This document shows positions 42,035 to 54,505 of a DNA stretch of 64,000 nt, in pieces (position 1 is the stretch's first letter; each line of letters starts with the position of its first letter). Below the pieces are notes generated by a model, which saw only the letters and a list, made by a program, of their open reading frames with translations, was not told the origin of the DNA and did no database searches. Where the stretch lies: the NCBI GenBank assembly GCA_038049695.1, contig CP142453.1, positions 761,501-825,500 on the forward strand, in the 5' to 3' direction. This stretch comes from Cinnamomum chago. Taxonomy: Eukaryota; Streptophyta; Magnoliopsida; Laurales; Lauraceae. The translations under genes and the position numbers were made by a program.

Positions 42035-45000
42035 TCAGGCAAGATAACGATACAATTTCCTGTCTACTTTGTCCCTCTCCAGAAACTCGCGCTCGATAAG
42101 GGATTCAATCCGTTTCTTTATTACAACAGGGTTTGGCAGAAAGCGCAACTGCAGTTGCTTTGTGACTTCAGTTACAATATTATTGTGGTCTAAGACCCGC
42201 CTAGATTTCATAATCCTCACTATGGCAGCCTCAATCTGAGGCTTTCTGTCTTCTTCCACTCTCTGACGTGTCTCCTGCTTCTCGGGCTCTGACTCTTTCT
42301 GTGCAGCAACCGTGCCTATTTTCACCTTGAAGAACTTGCTAGTGAACTTGTCATTGAAGAAAAATGCATCATCCTCTGCAATGTCCTTGCTCATGGGCTC
42401 CTTGCGAAGAACGTTCTTCCCCTTCACACAAGCCAGAGACTGCAAGGATCTCTTCAAGTCTGAGGCTGGGATCTCTGTAGCCTGCTCAATTTCTTTGTAG
42501 CTCAAGCGGTCCGCCGAATTGAAGAGCATGAGAATGCACATCTGGTATGTAGACACATTCAGCTCATGTTTCTGACCCTTCCCAAAGGTTACTTTCAGAT
42601 CTGCAGTCCCCATATTTGTTTGCCATGTCAATCTACGTCCAGTATGAGTGCCAAGATAGTATGTTCGAAACCTTTCGCAGACACTGATAATTTCTGCAGG
42701 AAGGTTACAAGCAGTGCTGGGCTGAGTGGGCCAAGAACCTGTTGTAAGAACTTGGACAGCTAGAGTAGGACTATCGCCCATCTCAGCAGACAGACTTGAG
42801 TAGAACCCTTGCATTGTGTCTTGGGAGGTTTTCATGTCTGTGAACATGCCTTCTAACTTGGATGTGAATTGATACCCACATTCAGTTTTGAGTTTAACTA
42901 TAAGACTTCTCTCTGCATCATCAGAAACAGTTTTGCCAGACAGAAGCCGTTTTGCCAAATGTTGCTTATAGTACTTCTCAAACACATCCTTTTCTTGCAG
43001 GTATCTGAACAACATCATCACTTTATCAAGGACAATCTCCACGTCCTCTTCACTGACCTCTTTAAGGCCTTTACGAAGTTTATCATCAACAAATAAGGAA
43101 ATGAACTCAGGAGATCTAGGATTCAAATTAATGAAGTATTCAAATGAAGAGTTCAGTGCATTTTGGAAGGTCTTGTCATTGTTAAATGCCAAACTAATGA
43201 TCTTGTCATGTTTATCTCTTTCATCCAGAAGGTGCTGAACAAAATCCACCGGATCCCTTAAACGCTCTGGATCGGTAACTAATTGTTTCCCAGTTTCTCG
43301 AAGATAAGAAGTCATCACATCTCTTATGGTTGACAACCCATCAGGTACTCTCCGGAACAAATTATACATTCTTCCCAAGTCATCATATTTGTCATCAACG
43401 AGCATATTCACCAAGCCCGAGTTCTCCATGTGGACTAACCTCTGCATGTGATTTGCAATCATCTCCTTCTCCACCACATTTGTTATCTTTGTTTCACTTT
43501 TGATGTCTAGGTAGTGCGAGACTCTCTCCATCTCTTCATTGAGCCGCTTCTCAGCTTTTCTCAGGTACTCACTACAGTCACAGCATTCAATGAATTGCTG
43601 TGACTCAACCCTGTAGAAAGTCGCTGAGACCTCCAGAAAAGGTTTCTCAAAGTCTTCTTGGTAGACAGAAGATCCCAAATCCATCAGCATCTTTATTATA
43701 TTCCTCATCAGCCCTCGATTGATAACTTCACCCATCCGCTCTTTATGGACAAGTTCAAGAAGTGTGGTGAGTAGTCTGGTCTGGATTTTGCTGGAATGGA
43801 TGATATTATCTCTCCACAGATTCAGGCCAAGCTCATGAACAGGTGTCTTGTTAAAACTGGGAACATAAGTCCTATCCATATACATCAATATGTCTCGGAT
43901 CATCTGCAGTGCCTTGTTGTGATCCTCCCATTTCCGGTTCAGCGCCTCCAGAAACAAACCTCCCTGAGCAGCTTCGATAGATCTAGATATCTCTTTCAGA
44001 TGCCAGGTCATGGTGGTGACTAGTCCAGAGTAAAGTTTGTCTCCATATTTGTGAAGCACCATATTGTAAGCATTCCTAAATTCAGAACAGAAGATCAAGC
44101 ATCAGAAACCCGCCAAAGAGGTTGCAGCTTGCACAATAAGCAGGTGATTTAAGTAAAAGATACACCAAATCAAATCATGCACAAAACCCAATAGATTTCC
44201 TTGCAGAATCCCACAAAATCAGTGACTGGCACACTCTTCATTGTCATGAAACAAAGGCAAGGCGAGAACAGTTCCACGTTTTGATAACATGGACCTAACT
44301 ACACATATATGACCATCCCCAAGCAAGGAACAACCTGCCCTGTGGAGGCCACTTGGCCCTCCATATGAACCTTGATTTCATCATTTCCTGTTTACATATT
44401 TATCGGACACAATTAGAATCCCCTCCAGATTCTTTTCCAATTTGAAAATCAATAGCTTCATCATGGTTTTATAACCACAGTGGCAAATAGGATTGATATC
44501 CATTGAAGAGGTGCCATTACAACTATTCCACTGTGTCACATATGTATTTTACTGCAAAAACACAATGAAGATGGGGTACACTAGAAACATGAATGAAAAA
44601 GATAGAGCCCAACTAGATAAAGATAAAATATCAAAGATGATGTTGAAAAAAACTGATGGTTGGGAAAGAATAGAAGTTCAGATTTATTTGATCTTCTAAG
44701 TTAGCATTAATGGGAGTTTAAATCCAAACAGTTTCAGAAGATGGTTGATAGTGGTGATAGCATCTTATAATATGGTTCGATCAAACTCAGCCTGCATCTG
44801 TTTGTTTAAATTTCATAATTGCTCTCCCTCACCAACCTAAACTAAATATAAACGTAAAAATACGTTCTTCTATTCTATTCTTCCTTGGGTGGGTTCAGCC
44901 CATATGTAGATTCAAATCTTGTGCTCATCGGTTCAATCAGCACAATTGGTTAGATATTGTGCAAGATGTATTGTTATTCGATGGTATCTCGATTCTGGAT

Positions 45001-47707
45001 CAAAGGCAAATGAAAATAAGTATGCCAACAAGATGATATTTCAAAATGGGAAGAGAAAAAAATTCAACTGACCGACCCTTTTTTCTTTTAAATATATGTG
45101 ATGGATTTATATATAGGCCAATGCATAGTACCAATGTGACACCCTAGTTCACAAATTTATTGTCAATTGATACTGTAGATACAATCAATAGGGATCAATG
45201 CCAACTATAAGGTTCTCCAATCAGCCGATATGGGTACAACACTAATACTTGAATGTATGGCTATGAGCGTAAATCATCTTGCCAAGCATGTTGTTTCAAA
45301 CTCAACTAGCACAATGTCTTATATGAGAAGCCATATAGTCTTGGAGATCTTTTTCAAAAAACATATATATATATTGCATAAACTTAGAGAATTAATAAAA
45401 ATGCTTGCATAAAGAATTAATAAAAATACGTTTAAGTAATACAAAAACTCCAACTCTCTCATCTCATAGCATAAAGCAAATGCATTTTCAATCTTTTGCA
45501 TGATGCTATGCCATTTTACTAAAGTGTTGTAGGTTATAACATGAAAAAGATAATTTTCTTTTTCAGCTACATGGAGGGCTCGAACTCATGCACTCAAACC
45601 CGAGTCTCCAAAGTCCAACCAGCTGGGCTACATCCATGGAAACATGAAGAAGATATTTGTTTATCTGCAACACCCATAAAACTTGTGTAAGAGTTGTTTT
45701 CTCCATGGTTGAGTTTTTTTTTATTTTTTTTAAAGAACAGTTGTTTAAATGAGTGCATTTTCTTGAACATTTCAAGGATTTTTGTAGGCTGCCCATCTCT
45801 AAAATATTATAACTTGGTTGCAATGCTTGGTTGCACGTTCCCACTCCACTGCAACCCAAGCTGCATTTACAAAGGCCTCCTCGCAAAAACGCATCCTAGA
45901 AGTGGAGAGAGTGAGAGAGGTTTTGAGGATAAAAAAATAGAGAGAGACAGAGAGGTTGATGGATGACTTGAATTGAATGGGGTTTTTTTTTTTTTGAAAG
46001 TGGAATTGAATGGGTTTCAGATGAGATAAAAAAAAAAAAAAAAAGTTACATATAGGAAAACTGGGTGAGGGAGGAAGGAAGTTGGTCTGCCTTTTTTTTT
46101 TTAATCATTGTTGATGAAGATCACACGAAAGTTTCTAAGTTGGTGAATAAGAGAGGAAATGGTAGTGAAGGGCTTGGGCCAGGACATTTTTGAGAGGGCA
46201 TTGCAGTGAGAAGGGGAAGGAGAGGGGTTTACGGTAAAATCTTCAGATGAGTTGACTGACGGTGTCATTTAAAAACAAAATCCTTTTTCTATTTGATTAT
46301 TACCATGACTTGAACCCAAAACCTCAAGGTGAGCATTTTCCACTGCGCCACGAGCTCGTCAGAAGAGACCAGTTTTTGTTTGAAACTGGCAGAAGAGACC
46401 AGTGCCATTGGAATTCACCAAAAGGATGAGACTTCATGTTCTCCTAGTACTGCAGTGTGCTTGTAGGAGAAAATCTTCCTATATATTAACTCACATGCGT
46501 GCATGCACACGCAGAGAGATGCATGCATGCACATATATGTTCACACTTGGGCCCACCTTTGACTAGACCACCCTCTTCAATCTTTATAATCATAACCCTT
46601 TCATCCCTCTGTCCTCTCTCCTCGTGAATTGTTACAACACAACTTGACACATTTGACATTTACGCCTTGTTGGATTGAATCTAGAGGAAAAAATAGAGAG
46701 AGAGAGAGAGAGAATTAAAAGGCAGTTAAGCTTTGATGGTATTAAATCAATGGATACGTTGGTCAGATGGCGCTATTTTTTGCCTAACCCTAATCCATGA
46801 TAAGACTTTCCAAATTCCCCTACTCGACAAAGGCATGCATCTAGGTGGGCCGCATATGAACAATATGTCAACCACTTGTACGGGAACTATGTATGGCAGG
46901 ACACATCCCTCAGGTGCCATGTCAATTGCGCATGTCCCACCTGGATAGTTGCCATTGACAGATGAGAGTAGGGTAGGAAGTTCCTAGGATGGATCAGGTA
47001 TGAGGCAAATTTGGTTCGTCATCTCATAGCATAAAGTAATCCCAGCTGGCAGCAGGTAAAAGTTTTAGCACACCCATATTTGGTTGGTTAAATATGAGTT
47101 GAATAGTAAGTTTCAGCTGCCAAAAAATCTCACCCTTACTTTACCAGTGGAAAAAAAACTTTCATAAAATACAAGCAAAGTCTGGTGAAGTGAGAGGGAG
47201 AGAGAGGAGAAGAAGAAGAAAGTTGCTACTTTATACCACTCATTACTTTACCTCATATAAAGAAAACATATATTTTACTTTACAATTACTTATCATTACC
47301 TTTCTCATTAATATGATAGCCCGATTTTGGAACTCTTTAAAATAAAAAAAAGAGGCTTTTGGAATTTTCTTTTGGGATAAGAGAATCGCTTGGATGCTCT
47401 GCATTGGGGTGGAGTTTGGTGTCGGCAGTGAGGGATGGCGATTTGGTGGAAGCTCAAACACTTCTGAAATTCAAGCCTTGCTAATGATATGATAGGGCCA
47501 TCAATGTTTTGTTGCAGCAAAAGGAGACTTGTAAAAAGCACCATAGAAGTGGATATATATAGGCAAATGCTCCTATGAGAGAAACTCCCACACTACTATG
47601 ATTGGGGGGGGGGGGCGCTCATATTTAGGCTGTTGGCATTGGATATGGATCCAATGGGCCCCCCCTTACTCTCATAGTACCGAGAGAGTTGCTCTCATGG
47701 GAGCATC

Positions 47708-47778
<71 letters not shown>

Positions 47779-48023
47779 TTACTTGAAACAAATGGGTTTC
47801 AGATGAGGAAAAAAAAAGGTTATATATAGCAAAAATGGATTAGGCAGGAAGGAGGTTGGTTTGCCTTATTTTACAATTATTAATGAAAAGAGTTCTAAGT
47901 TGGTGAATAGGAGAGGAACTAGTAATTTGTGTTTTGCGCATTTTGAAGAGGGTGTTGCAATGAAAAGAAGGGTATGCAAATATAGTATTGCAGTCCGCTT
48001 GTAGGAGAAAATTTTCCTACACA

Positions 48024-48071
<48 letters not shown>

Positions 48072-51000
48072 CACACGTACACATGAACATTTATGAACCC
48101 ATATCCATGCCATGTCTGGGAATCATAGGAAGGGGGCATTTTTTGCTCAACTCTAATCCATGAGGAGACCTTTCCAATCCCCCCGACCCTCCAAAAAGGA
48201 ATGCATCTAGGTGGGCCCCATGCGCTTGCCCGTATATGAACGGTATGCGGTCCACTTGTAGGGGAACATTCCCCTGCATATAAAGTATATACAGGATAGA
48301 TCCTAGGCGCCATGTCCACCTCCTTGTATGGCGCACCTGGATGGATGCCATTCAAAGAGGAGGGTAGGATAGGAAGATCTTAGGGTGGATTAGATATGGC
48401 GCAGATTTGTTTCCTATCAAATCATTCTAACCTCATATGTAATGCCCCAAGTTTAACAGTAATAAAGTCTATAGTATTTCATCATTCAATTCAATGGTGG
48501 TTATTCATGAAAAATGAAAACAAACGTGATCTTTGATTTATGCCACTCAATTGGATATCATGCATAGCCTTCAAAATTGTGAACCAGTAGGTTCATCTCC
48601 AATCTAAACGTTCCTCCCAGAAATGAAGATGGCTTCTATCCCCCACCAGAAACCTAGAATTCTCTAAAAAAAAACCAGTTACTTTGTGAGTCATACCATA
48701 ACTTCTAAATCCTTTCCAAGCCTTCAACCAGTCAACCACACCCCATGCTTCCCTTCCATATCCCAACTCCTATTCGTTTCTCCAAATTTTGAGGCAATAA
48801 TCCTTCTCCAAAGGGCACATCTCATCATCAGCGGAAGACTTATCCATATGTTTGGGTCCCACAAGCCCCCCCCACCCCCCGCCAACACACACACACACAA
48901 ACAAAAAAAAAACCACCCTGGTTCCACCCCCATACTATTAAAGGGCTGTTGTCGCCCTAAATCACCACCATTTTTTAGAAGGCACCAAATTTTCTTTCAA
49001 AATTCCACCTCAATAGCTCTACACTCAAGTGGTAACTTTACATCGTCCCATTAAGTCAAATGAAATATATTCTTGTCTTCTTTTTCACTTTCTTCCTAAA
49101 TCTGCATACTGGTAATGTAGCATTTCTCTAATGGTGTACCAGATTTCTATAGCAACAATCTTAGAAATTTGTGTTGACCTATAGCAAGTAGAAAAGCAAC
49201 TATTCTACCATTTAGGTTGGAAGTTATTTGAACCATTCAAGATTATAGATAAATTGCAAGGAATTACAGAGGACGCTGAACTCTTGACATACATTTCTTG
49301 GACTCTTGAGTCGGCAACATCCAGATTGAAGTTTCATACGGAATCTACACTGCAAAGAACTGCTCCTTAGGTAAGTTAATTTTTTATTCTATTATTCACA
49401 GTTTACTTGTTTCATTTATGCAGAGTCTGTTAAGATATTTCTACCCACACCTCATCTACTCGTACGTTTCCTTTTGGTGACAAGAGCCTGCAGTGCAATT
49501 GGATGGTTCTCATTGTCACAACCTTGACGTTGAAGGTTTGAGTTATATTATCAATCAATATATTTGCTTTTAAATATTTCTTTTATCATCCATAAAAGTA
49601 TTTAATCAACAATTTTTGACCAAATATATTGACATATTAGTGAAAGTCCCAATTACAATAGGTAACTTCCATGTATGACATCTTTTATTTGACATAGCTA
49701 AGGGCCATCTCACATGTAATGGTGTGTAACAATTCTAGGCCCCAAGCAATTAGAAGGTGGTGCTCATTATTGCAACCACAAGGTTGGGGGTTCCAAGTTA
49801 TGAAACTGATCCAAAAAGAGAGAAAAAAAAAACATATAGGAAAAAATCAAAGAATGACATTTGAGATAGTTATCTTCTCACCATGACAATTAATTAAAAA
49901 ACATTGAGAGAAAGGAAAAATCTTCATATGGTCTTCATCGATTTAGAGAGAGCCTAAGACAAGGTACCTAGAGATTTACTTTATGGGTTTTCGATAAAAG
50001 TTTTGTCCCAAGAGGTTATCTTGACATCATTAAAGACATGTAAGAGGAAGCAATAATGGATGTGAGAACTACTTGTGGAGAGACAAGTGAGTTTTCAATG
50101 ACTATAGGTTTACATTAGGGGTCAGCTTTAGGCCTTTATCCATTCGCACTAATTATGGACGAGTTAATTGCTCATATTCAAGAGGAGATACATTGATTTA
50201 TGTTGTTTGCAGATGATATAGTGTTGGTGATAAATCAAGAAACAACATAAATGTGAAACTTGAGAGATGGCGTGAGACTTTAGAATCCAAGGGATTTAAA
50301 ATAAGTTGTACAAAGATGGAACATATGAATTGCAAATTTAGTGGAAATGTGTAGAAAGATGTAGCTCATAATTGAAGCTCAAGAGATGCCATGAAAAGAG
50401 TCCTTCTGAAACCTTGACTCTATAATTAGTGAGAATGGGGAAATTGATGAGGATGTCGGACATAGGATAAGAGCTGGATAGTTGAAGTGAAGACTTGCTT
50501 CTAGAGTGCTTTGTAATAGGCGCGTACCAACAAAATTGAAAACACATGCAAAAAATGTTGCCCATTAGGAAACAACACATGCAAAAAAATGAGTGTAGCA
50601 GAGACGAGAAAGTTGAGATGAATGTGTAGTAAAACTAGAAAAGATAGAACAAAAAAATGTGCATGCCGGAGCATTTAGGGGTAGCATCAATAGACGATAA
50701 ATTAAGAGAGACTCATTAAGATGGTTTGGACATGTGTAACATAGGCCAACAACAGCACCAATGACGAAAGGTTTCTCCATGCTGGTTGACAGCCCCTCAA
50801 AGAAAAAGGGTAGGCTCAAGAGCAAGCTAAAAAAGATCGGCAACAGCCCCTATAGGAAAACTGGCTTTGTATTAATAAGTAGCAATTAGTTTATTAAACA
50901 AAGAATTAAAAAGGAGTAAACAATGGAAGGGTCGAGTCATCTGCCCACAACAAAGGGAGACAAAAACAAAATAAAATAAAACGGATGGACAAATTGAAGG

Positions 51001-52090
51001 AAAAAGCTTAAACATGAACAACAATTCAACCTAAGAAAATACAAGGAACTAAACAGAGGGGGAGACGGTTAAAGACTTTGAATGAAGCAGTTAGAAGTGA
51101 CGCATTAGAATGTGGAGTGGCAAAAAACACAACTCTATATACAGATGTACTAAAATCCACAAAGGTAGCGCCAGACATAAATGATGAGGCTTTGATGACC
51201 ACGAAGATGACGATCAATTAACACTGTAACCATATGCTATAAATATGCACTTTGCTAGTAGATAATAATACAAAAATAAAAAAAATAAAAAGTGTAAGGA
51301 TCATGACTAAATATTCACAATGCATTGAACAAGGCCAAAATCTATAGAGCCCGGTCGCAAAAACCACAACAGATGTTAGACTTCTAGAATTGCAATTAAT
51401 CATGTTTCAATCTATGATATCTGGATACTTGTACATGCCCAACGCATCCATGTTACTCGATAACCAATACTTGTAGAGTACAAGTTTAGCATATCCTACT
51501 TACAAAGTCCACTACTTCGTATGATGGTTCTATTAGTTTTCTCACTTTGAAGACTGTTAGAAAGGAATGTAAACCTTGATAGTTTCATTAATTAAGAAAT
51601 GTGAAATGTTCTTTTGACAATCGTATCCGCATCCTTGTCCTATATTCCAAAAAAAAAAAAAAAAACATAGTCATATCCATGTTCCCTGCATCCATTTTAT
51701 TCAACGCTTGAACAAAAAAAAAAAAAAAAAAACTACAAGTCCAAAAGCAACACTGACAATAGTGAAAACAAAAGAGTACTAGAAAAGCCTACACATATTC
51801 AGGAATTCTAACAGACGATATAGCAAACAGAGAATACTTATATATATATGAATTACAGAAGAGGAAAAGAAAAATCATCATCTCGATCATCGATCATCAT
51901 AAAATCAATCAAAATGAATAAAACCAAACCTGTAAAGCTCTTCGAAGCTGAGGCCGCTCGCGTTGTGATTATAGATCTCATGGATGGCATGCTCCAACAC
52001 CTTCCACGTCTTCTCTGCATACTTGGGATCCACCTCTACTCGATGCTTAAACGCCTCAATCTTAAAATTCCTCCTTTTTTGATTACTCAT
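42035..52090 (-). CDS. CUL3: Cullin-3, two coding exons, 733 aa
   Basis: Exon 1 is 51930-52090 ([18 protein letters not shown]... to ELY plus two bases). Exon 2 is 42035-44075 (680 codons with stop). The junction restores Arg in [13 protein letters not shown], giving 733 aa, the usual plant CUL3 length. The N-terminal cullin repeats contain the BTB-binding surface. The cullin homology region includes [18 protein letters not shown] at about 415-432. The C-terminal winged helix ends [11 protein letters not shown]. The NEDD8 acceptor motif [11 protein letters not shown] places the modified Lys at about 677. CUL3 is the scaffold of CUL3-RBX1-BTB ubiquitin ligases that act in light, ethylene and immune signalling. 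Nothing essential looks altered. The single intron (44076-51929, 7.85 kb, GT-AG) carries SINEs, a LINE fragment, a segmental duplication and microsatellites. The start is the conserved MSNQK; the frame upstream is open but is leader. Confidence 0.97.
45570..45634 (-). mobile_element. tRNA-like SINE head in the cullin-3 intron
   Basis: On the minus strand, TAGCCCAGCTGGTTGG (A box) and GAGTTCGAGCCC (B box) are spaced as in a tRNA. It lacks paired acceptor stems, so it is a SINE head or tRNA-derived relic and not a functional tRNA gene. Confidence 0.6.
46255..46362 (-). mobile_element. Second tRNA-derived SINE-like sequence in the cullin-3 intron
   Basis: On the minus strand, GCTCGTGGCGCAGTGG (A box) is followed about 22 nt later by GGGTTCAAGTC (B box). 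A purine-rich stretch follows. It is not foldable as a complete tRNA by eye. Confidence 0.55.
47712..47776. repeat. Compound (TA)n(GA)n microsatellite
   Basis: About 15 TA units run directly into about 17 GA units. It lies between the two copies of the intronic duplication. Confidence 0.95.
48029..48070. repeat. (CT)n microsatellite
   Basis: About 21 CT units in the cullin-3 intron. It corresponds in position to a non-repetitive stretch in the first duplicate copy. Confidence 0.95.
49920..50830 (+). mobile_element. LINE reverse-transcriptase fragment (RTE-like), decayed
   Basis: On the plus strand, opposite to cullin-3, pieces read VFIDLERA (then a stop), [10 protein letters not shown] and the catalytic LFADDIVLV at 50203-50229. 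Further on are sequences recalling the C-terminal [13 protein letters not shown] and GHV-RPTTAP blocks of plant LINE proteins. Many stops and shifts are present. The 5' part with endonuclease is missing. Confidence 0.75.
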
Positions 52091-53611
52091 CTTTCCAACA
52101 GCATAATACAACCGACTCAGACCCACAAAAATCCCCCCCCAAAAAAACAGAGAATCAAAGCCTGCAACCTGCAAACAAACCGATAGATTCTAATCTAACA
52201 ACGACCTTTCAGATCGATATATTTGGCAAAAAAAGATACATATAATAACAACAACACCAACAACAAAAATCTTTTTTTCCACCCTCAGATGAGAGAGATA
52301 GAGAGACAGATTTGGAATTGGATTCGAGAAAGGAGAAACCCTGGAATGTTAGAGAAGTATAGTTCCAGCGGAGGGGAGCGAGAGGAGGAGGAAGAATCCA
52401 CGTTTGCTAATCTTTCCAAGATAATCAATCAAATTCAAGGCTCACGATATCTGGACTGTTCATCCCGTGGGCTACATCATGGATGGGGTGGGGCCATTGG
52501 GAATGGTAAAAGTAGTGGGTCGTCAAATAAATCAGATATGGATGTGACGACTGGAACAGAACCAAGGGTCTTTTTCCCAGCCGAAAGAAGAGAAATAAGT
52601 CAAGAACCGAGATAGAATTTTATATGTGAGTATGGGCAGTGTGCCTACTGGGTTAGGCCGTTAGGCCTTAGGGTAGGAATGATTATCAAAAAACCTTGGT
52701 GCATGTTTTGGGGATTCTGATTTTTTGTGGCCCACTACATAATCAGGATAGATTCTATTATCATCATCTAACATTAAGACTATCTATTTGACCTTGCCCA
52801 TGGTGGATGCAATGCATTGTGTTCAAAAATCGAGGGCAGGATTTTCACCAACCAGCAGACCAATTTGCCCCTTGTGAATTTCAGCTTGTGGGGTCCAATG
52901 AATGCTTTCCTGTCATGAGGTAGGATGGAGGAAAGGTATTGTTCTGATAAGGCTCATGAAAAATGTCAGCCAAATCAAATTATCATGTCCCTTAATTTAA
53001 CAATCTTGAGTTTTATTAGTACATTATTTAGAGATTTCTTTCAAGTAAAGGTTTCAATAAGCCTAAAAATGAACTTGATCACGTCATGACATGTGTGGAA
53101 GAGAGTATGAAAAGATTCACACTAATCAAAGGTGGGCGTAGGTGGGCCTAGTAAAACTGGACTTCAGAGTTCTCTCCTTATATTATTCTTTCTCGGGTCC
53201 ATGGAGACTACAACCACAAGGCAAAAGCACACACTGGTCATAAGAATTAATTATTAAGTCACCAATGGTGAAAAAGGCCAGTGTGAATACAACGACCTAA
53301 CGTAGAGCTGAAAATTGAAAGAGTGTGACACATGAAATTAAAGTGTTTTTGTGTTATTTTCTGCATTTATTGATCATCGGTAACAACCACACATTGAAGA
53401 TGGATTTGGATATCCTACTAGTGGGCATCCTCTTCAATCTGAGAATGGTTCCATCCAATCCATCACCAGTCTATTTAGTGGGTTTAAACATCAAAACATG
53501 GTTTCATAAAATGTTCTCAATACAAAAATTAGATTGTTAGAAATATAATCAGTAATGTTGTTTGTCCATCGGCCCATCCATCCGGGTCCAACTAATTGAT
53601 CCCACCAACGA
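52091..53611 (-). promoter_or_regulatory. Cullin-3 leader and upstream flank
   Basis: Immediately upstream of the ATG is an open leader. A pyrimidine-rich leader-like segment lies at about 52330-52430 on the minus strand. A possible leader-intron acceptor (TTGTTTGCAG near 52170) suggests an untranslated first exon. Beyond about 52600 nothing was recognised up to the M1 MITE. Confidence 0.4.
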
Positions 53612-53614
53612 TAC

Positions 53615-54455
53615 GGGGTCATTTGTTTTCTGTGAAAGTGATTCACATGTGTAAATAACCCACATTTGAGTCATTTGCATATGTAAATGACTCACATGTT
53701 GATCAGATTCCACTGTTTGTTACTAGCATAACATTTCACATGTGAATCTATGAATATGTTGTAGATTGTTTGATGATATCTCAACATCTAAGGAACATCA
53801 ATGGTTGAAAATTGGACACATAACTGTGTTTGAGCTTTTGAAGAATATGAATGGTCCTGATTTTACAGGTGGAGTCTAAAACATTAAAAAATATAAAAGG
53901 CGGATTGGGTATATTAGTAACAATAGGTTGTATATTGTTTGATGATATCTCAACCTCCATGCATCATCAACGGTCGAAAATTTGATACATGGCTGTAGTT
54001 GAGCTTCTGAAGAATATGAACGGTTCTGATTTTACAGGTGGGGCCCAGAACAATAAAAAATTCATAAAAGGCGGACTGGGTATGTTAGTAACAATAGATT
54101 AATCCAACGACTGTAATTATGTTGATGATATCTCAACCTCCATGCATCATCAACGGTTGAAAATTGGACATATGAATGGTTTGGATGTTATAAATGGGGT
54201 CAAAAATAAATAAATAAAAGGCGGACTGCTCATAATGGCACTGTAGCAGTCCGCCTTGTAACAGTAACATGTGAAAAATGTTTCACACCTCTTGAGGTGT
54301 GAAAATCAAAGGCACTCTTTGAGTTGGTTTTCATACCATTTACATGTGAGTTTTACACATGTAAATCAAATTTACACAAAACAAACGTGATATATGCGTA
54401 ACGGAAACGCATGTGATTTAATTACATACGTAAATGGGCACAAACAAACGACCCC
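53615..54455. mobile_element. MITE family M1, copy 2 (PIF/Harbinger-like), 841 bp
   Basis: It has the same ends as copy 1 (GGGGTCATTTGTTTT and CAAACAAACGACCCC) and is flanked by a TAC direct repeat (53612-53614 and 54456-54458). It has the same three internal tandem units of about 165-175 bp. It includes a segment near 54236-54300 (GCAGTCCGCC, TTCACACCTCTTGAGGTGTG) lacking in copy 1. Confidence 0.87.
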
Positions 54456-54505
54456 TACATTCACCACCTTGTAAGAAAGGAGCGGAAAGGTCTTGCCTTC
54501 CATAG

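Larger units (their letters stand above)
46006..48420. repeat. Diverged segmental duplication inside the cullin-3 intron
   Basis: Blocks in 46006-47035 recur in the same order in 47785-48420: TGGGTTTCAGATGAG, TCTAAGTTGGTGAATA, GCTTGTAGGAGAAAAT, CTAATCCATGA, and GGTAGGATAGGAAG versus AGGGTAGGAAG. The first copy is longer because of inserts, including the SINE at about 46.3 kb. Confidence 0.7.
44076..51929 (-). other. 7.85-kb cullin-3 intron, repeat-rich
   Basis: The donor is CTTTACAG/GTTTGG and the acceptor GAATTTAG/GAATGC. It contains two tRNA-derived SINE heads (about 45570-45634 and 46305-46355), a duplicated segment, compound TA/GA and CT microsatellites, and a LINE fragment on the opposite strand. 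No nested gene could be supported. Confidence 0.85.

Noticed and set aside
45570-45634. Functional tRNA gene
   Set aside because: A and B boxes are present, but no acceptor-stem pairing or clean anticodon arm is visible by eye. It is treated as a SINE head.
52091-52174. 28-residue N-terminal extension of cullin-3
   Set aside because: Family proteins start at MSNQK. The extension is hydrophobic leader translation.
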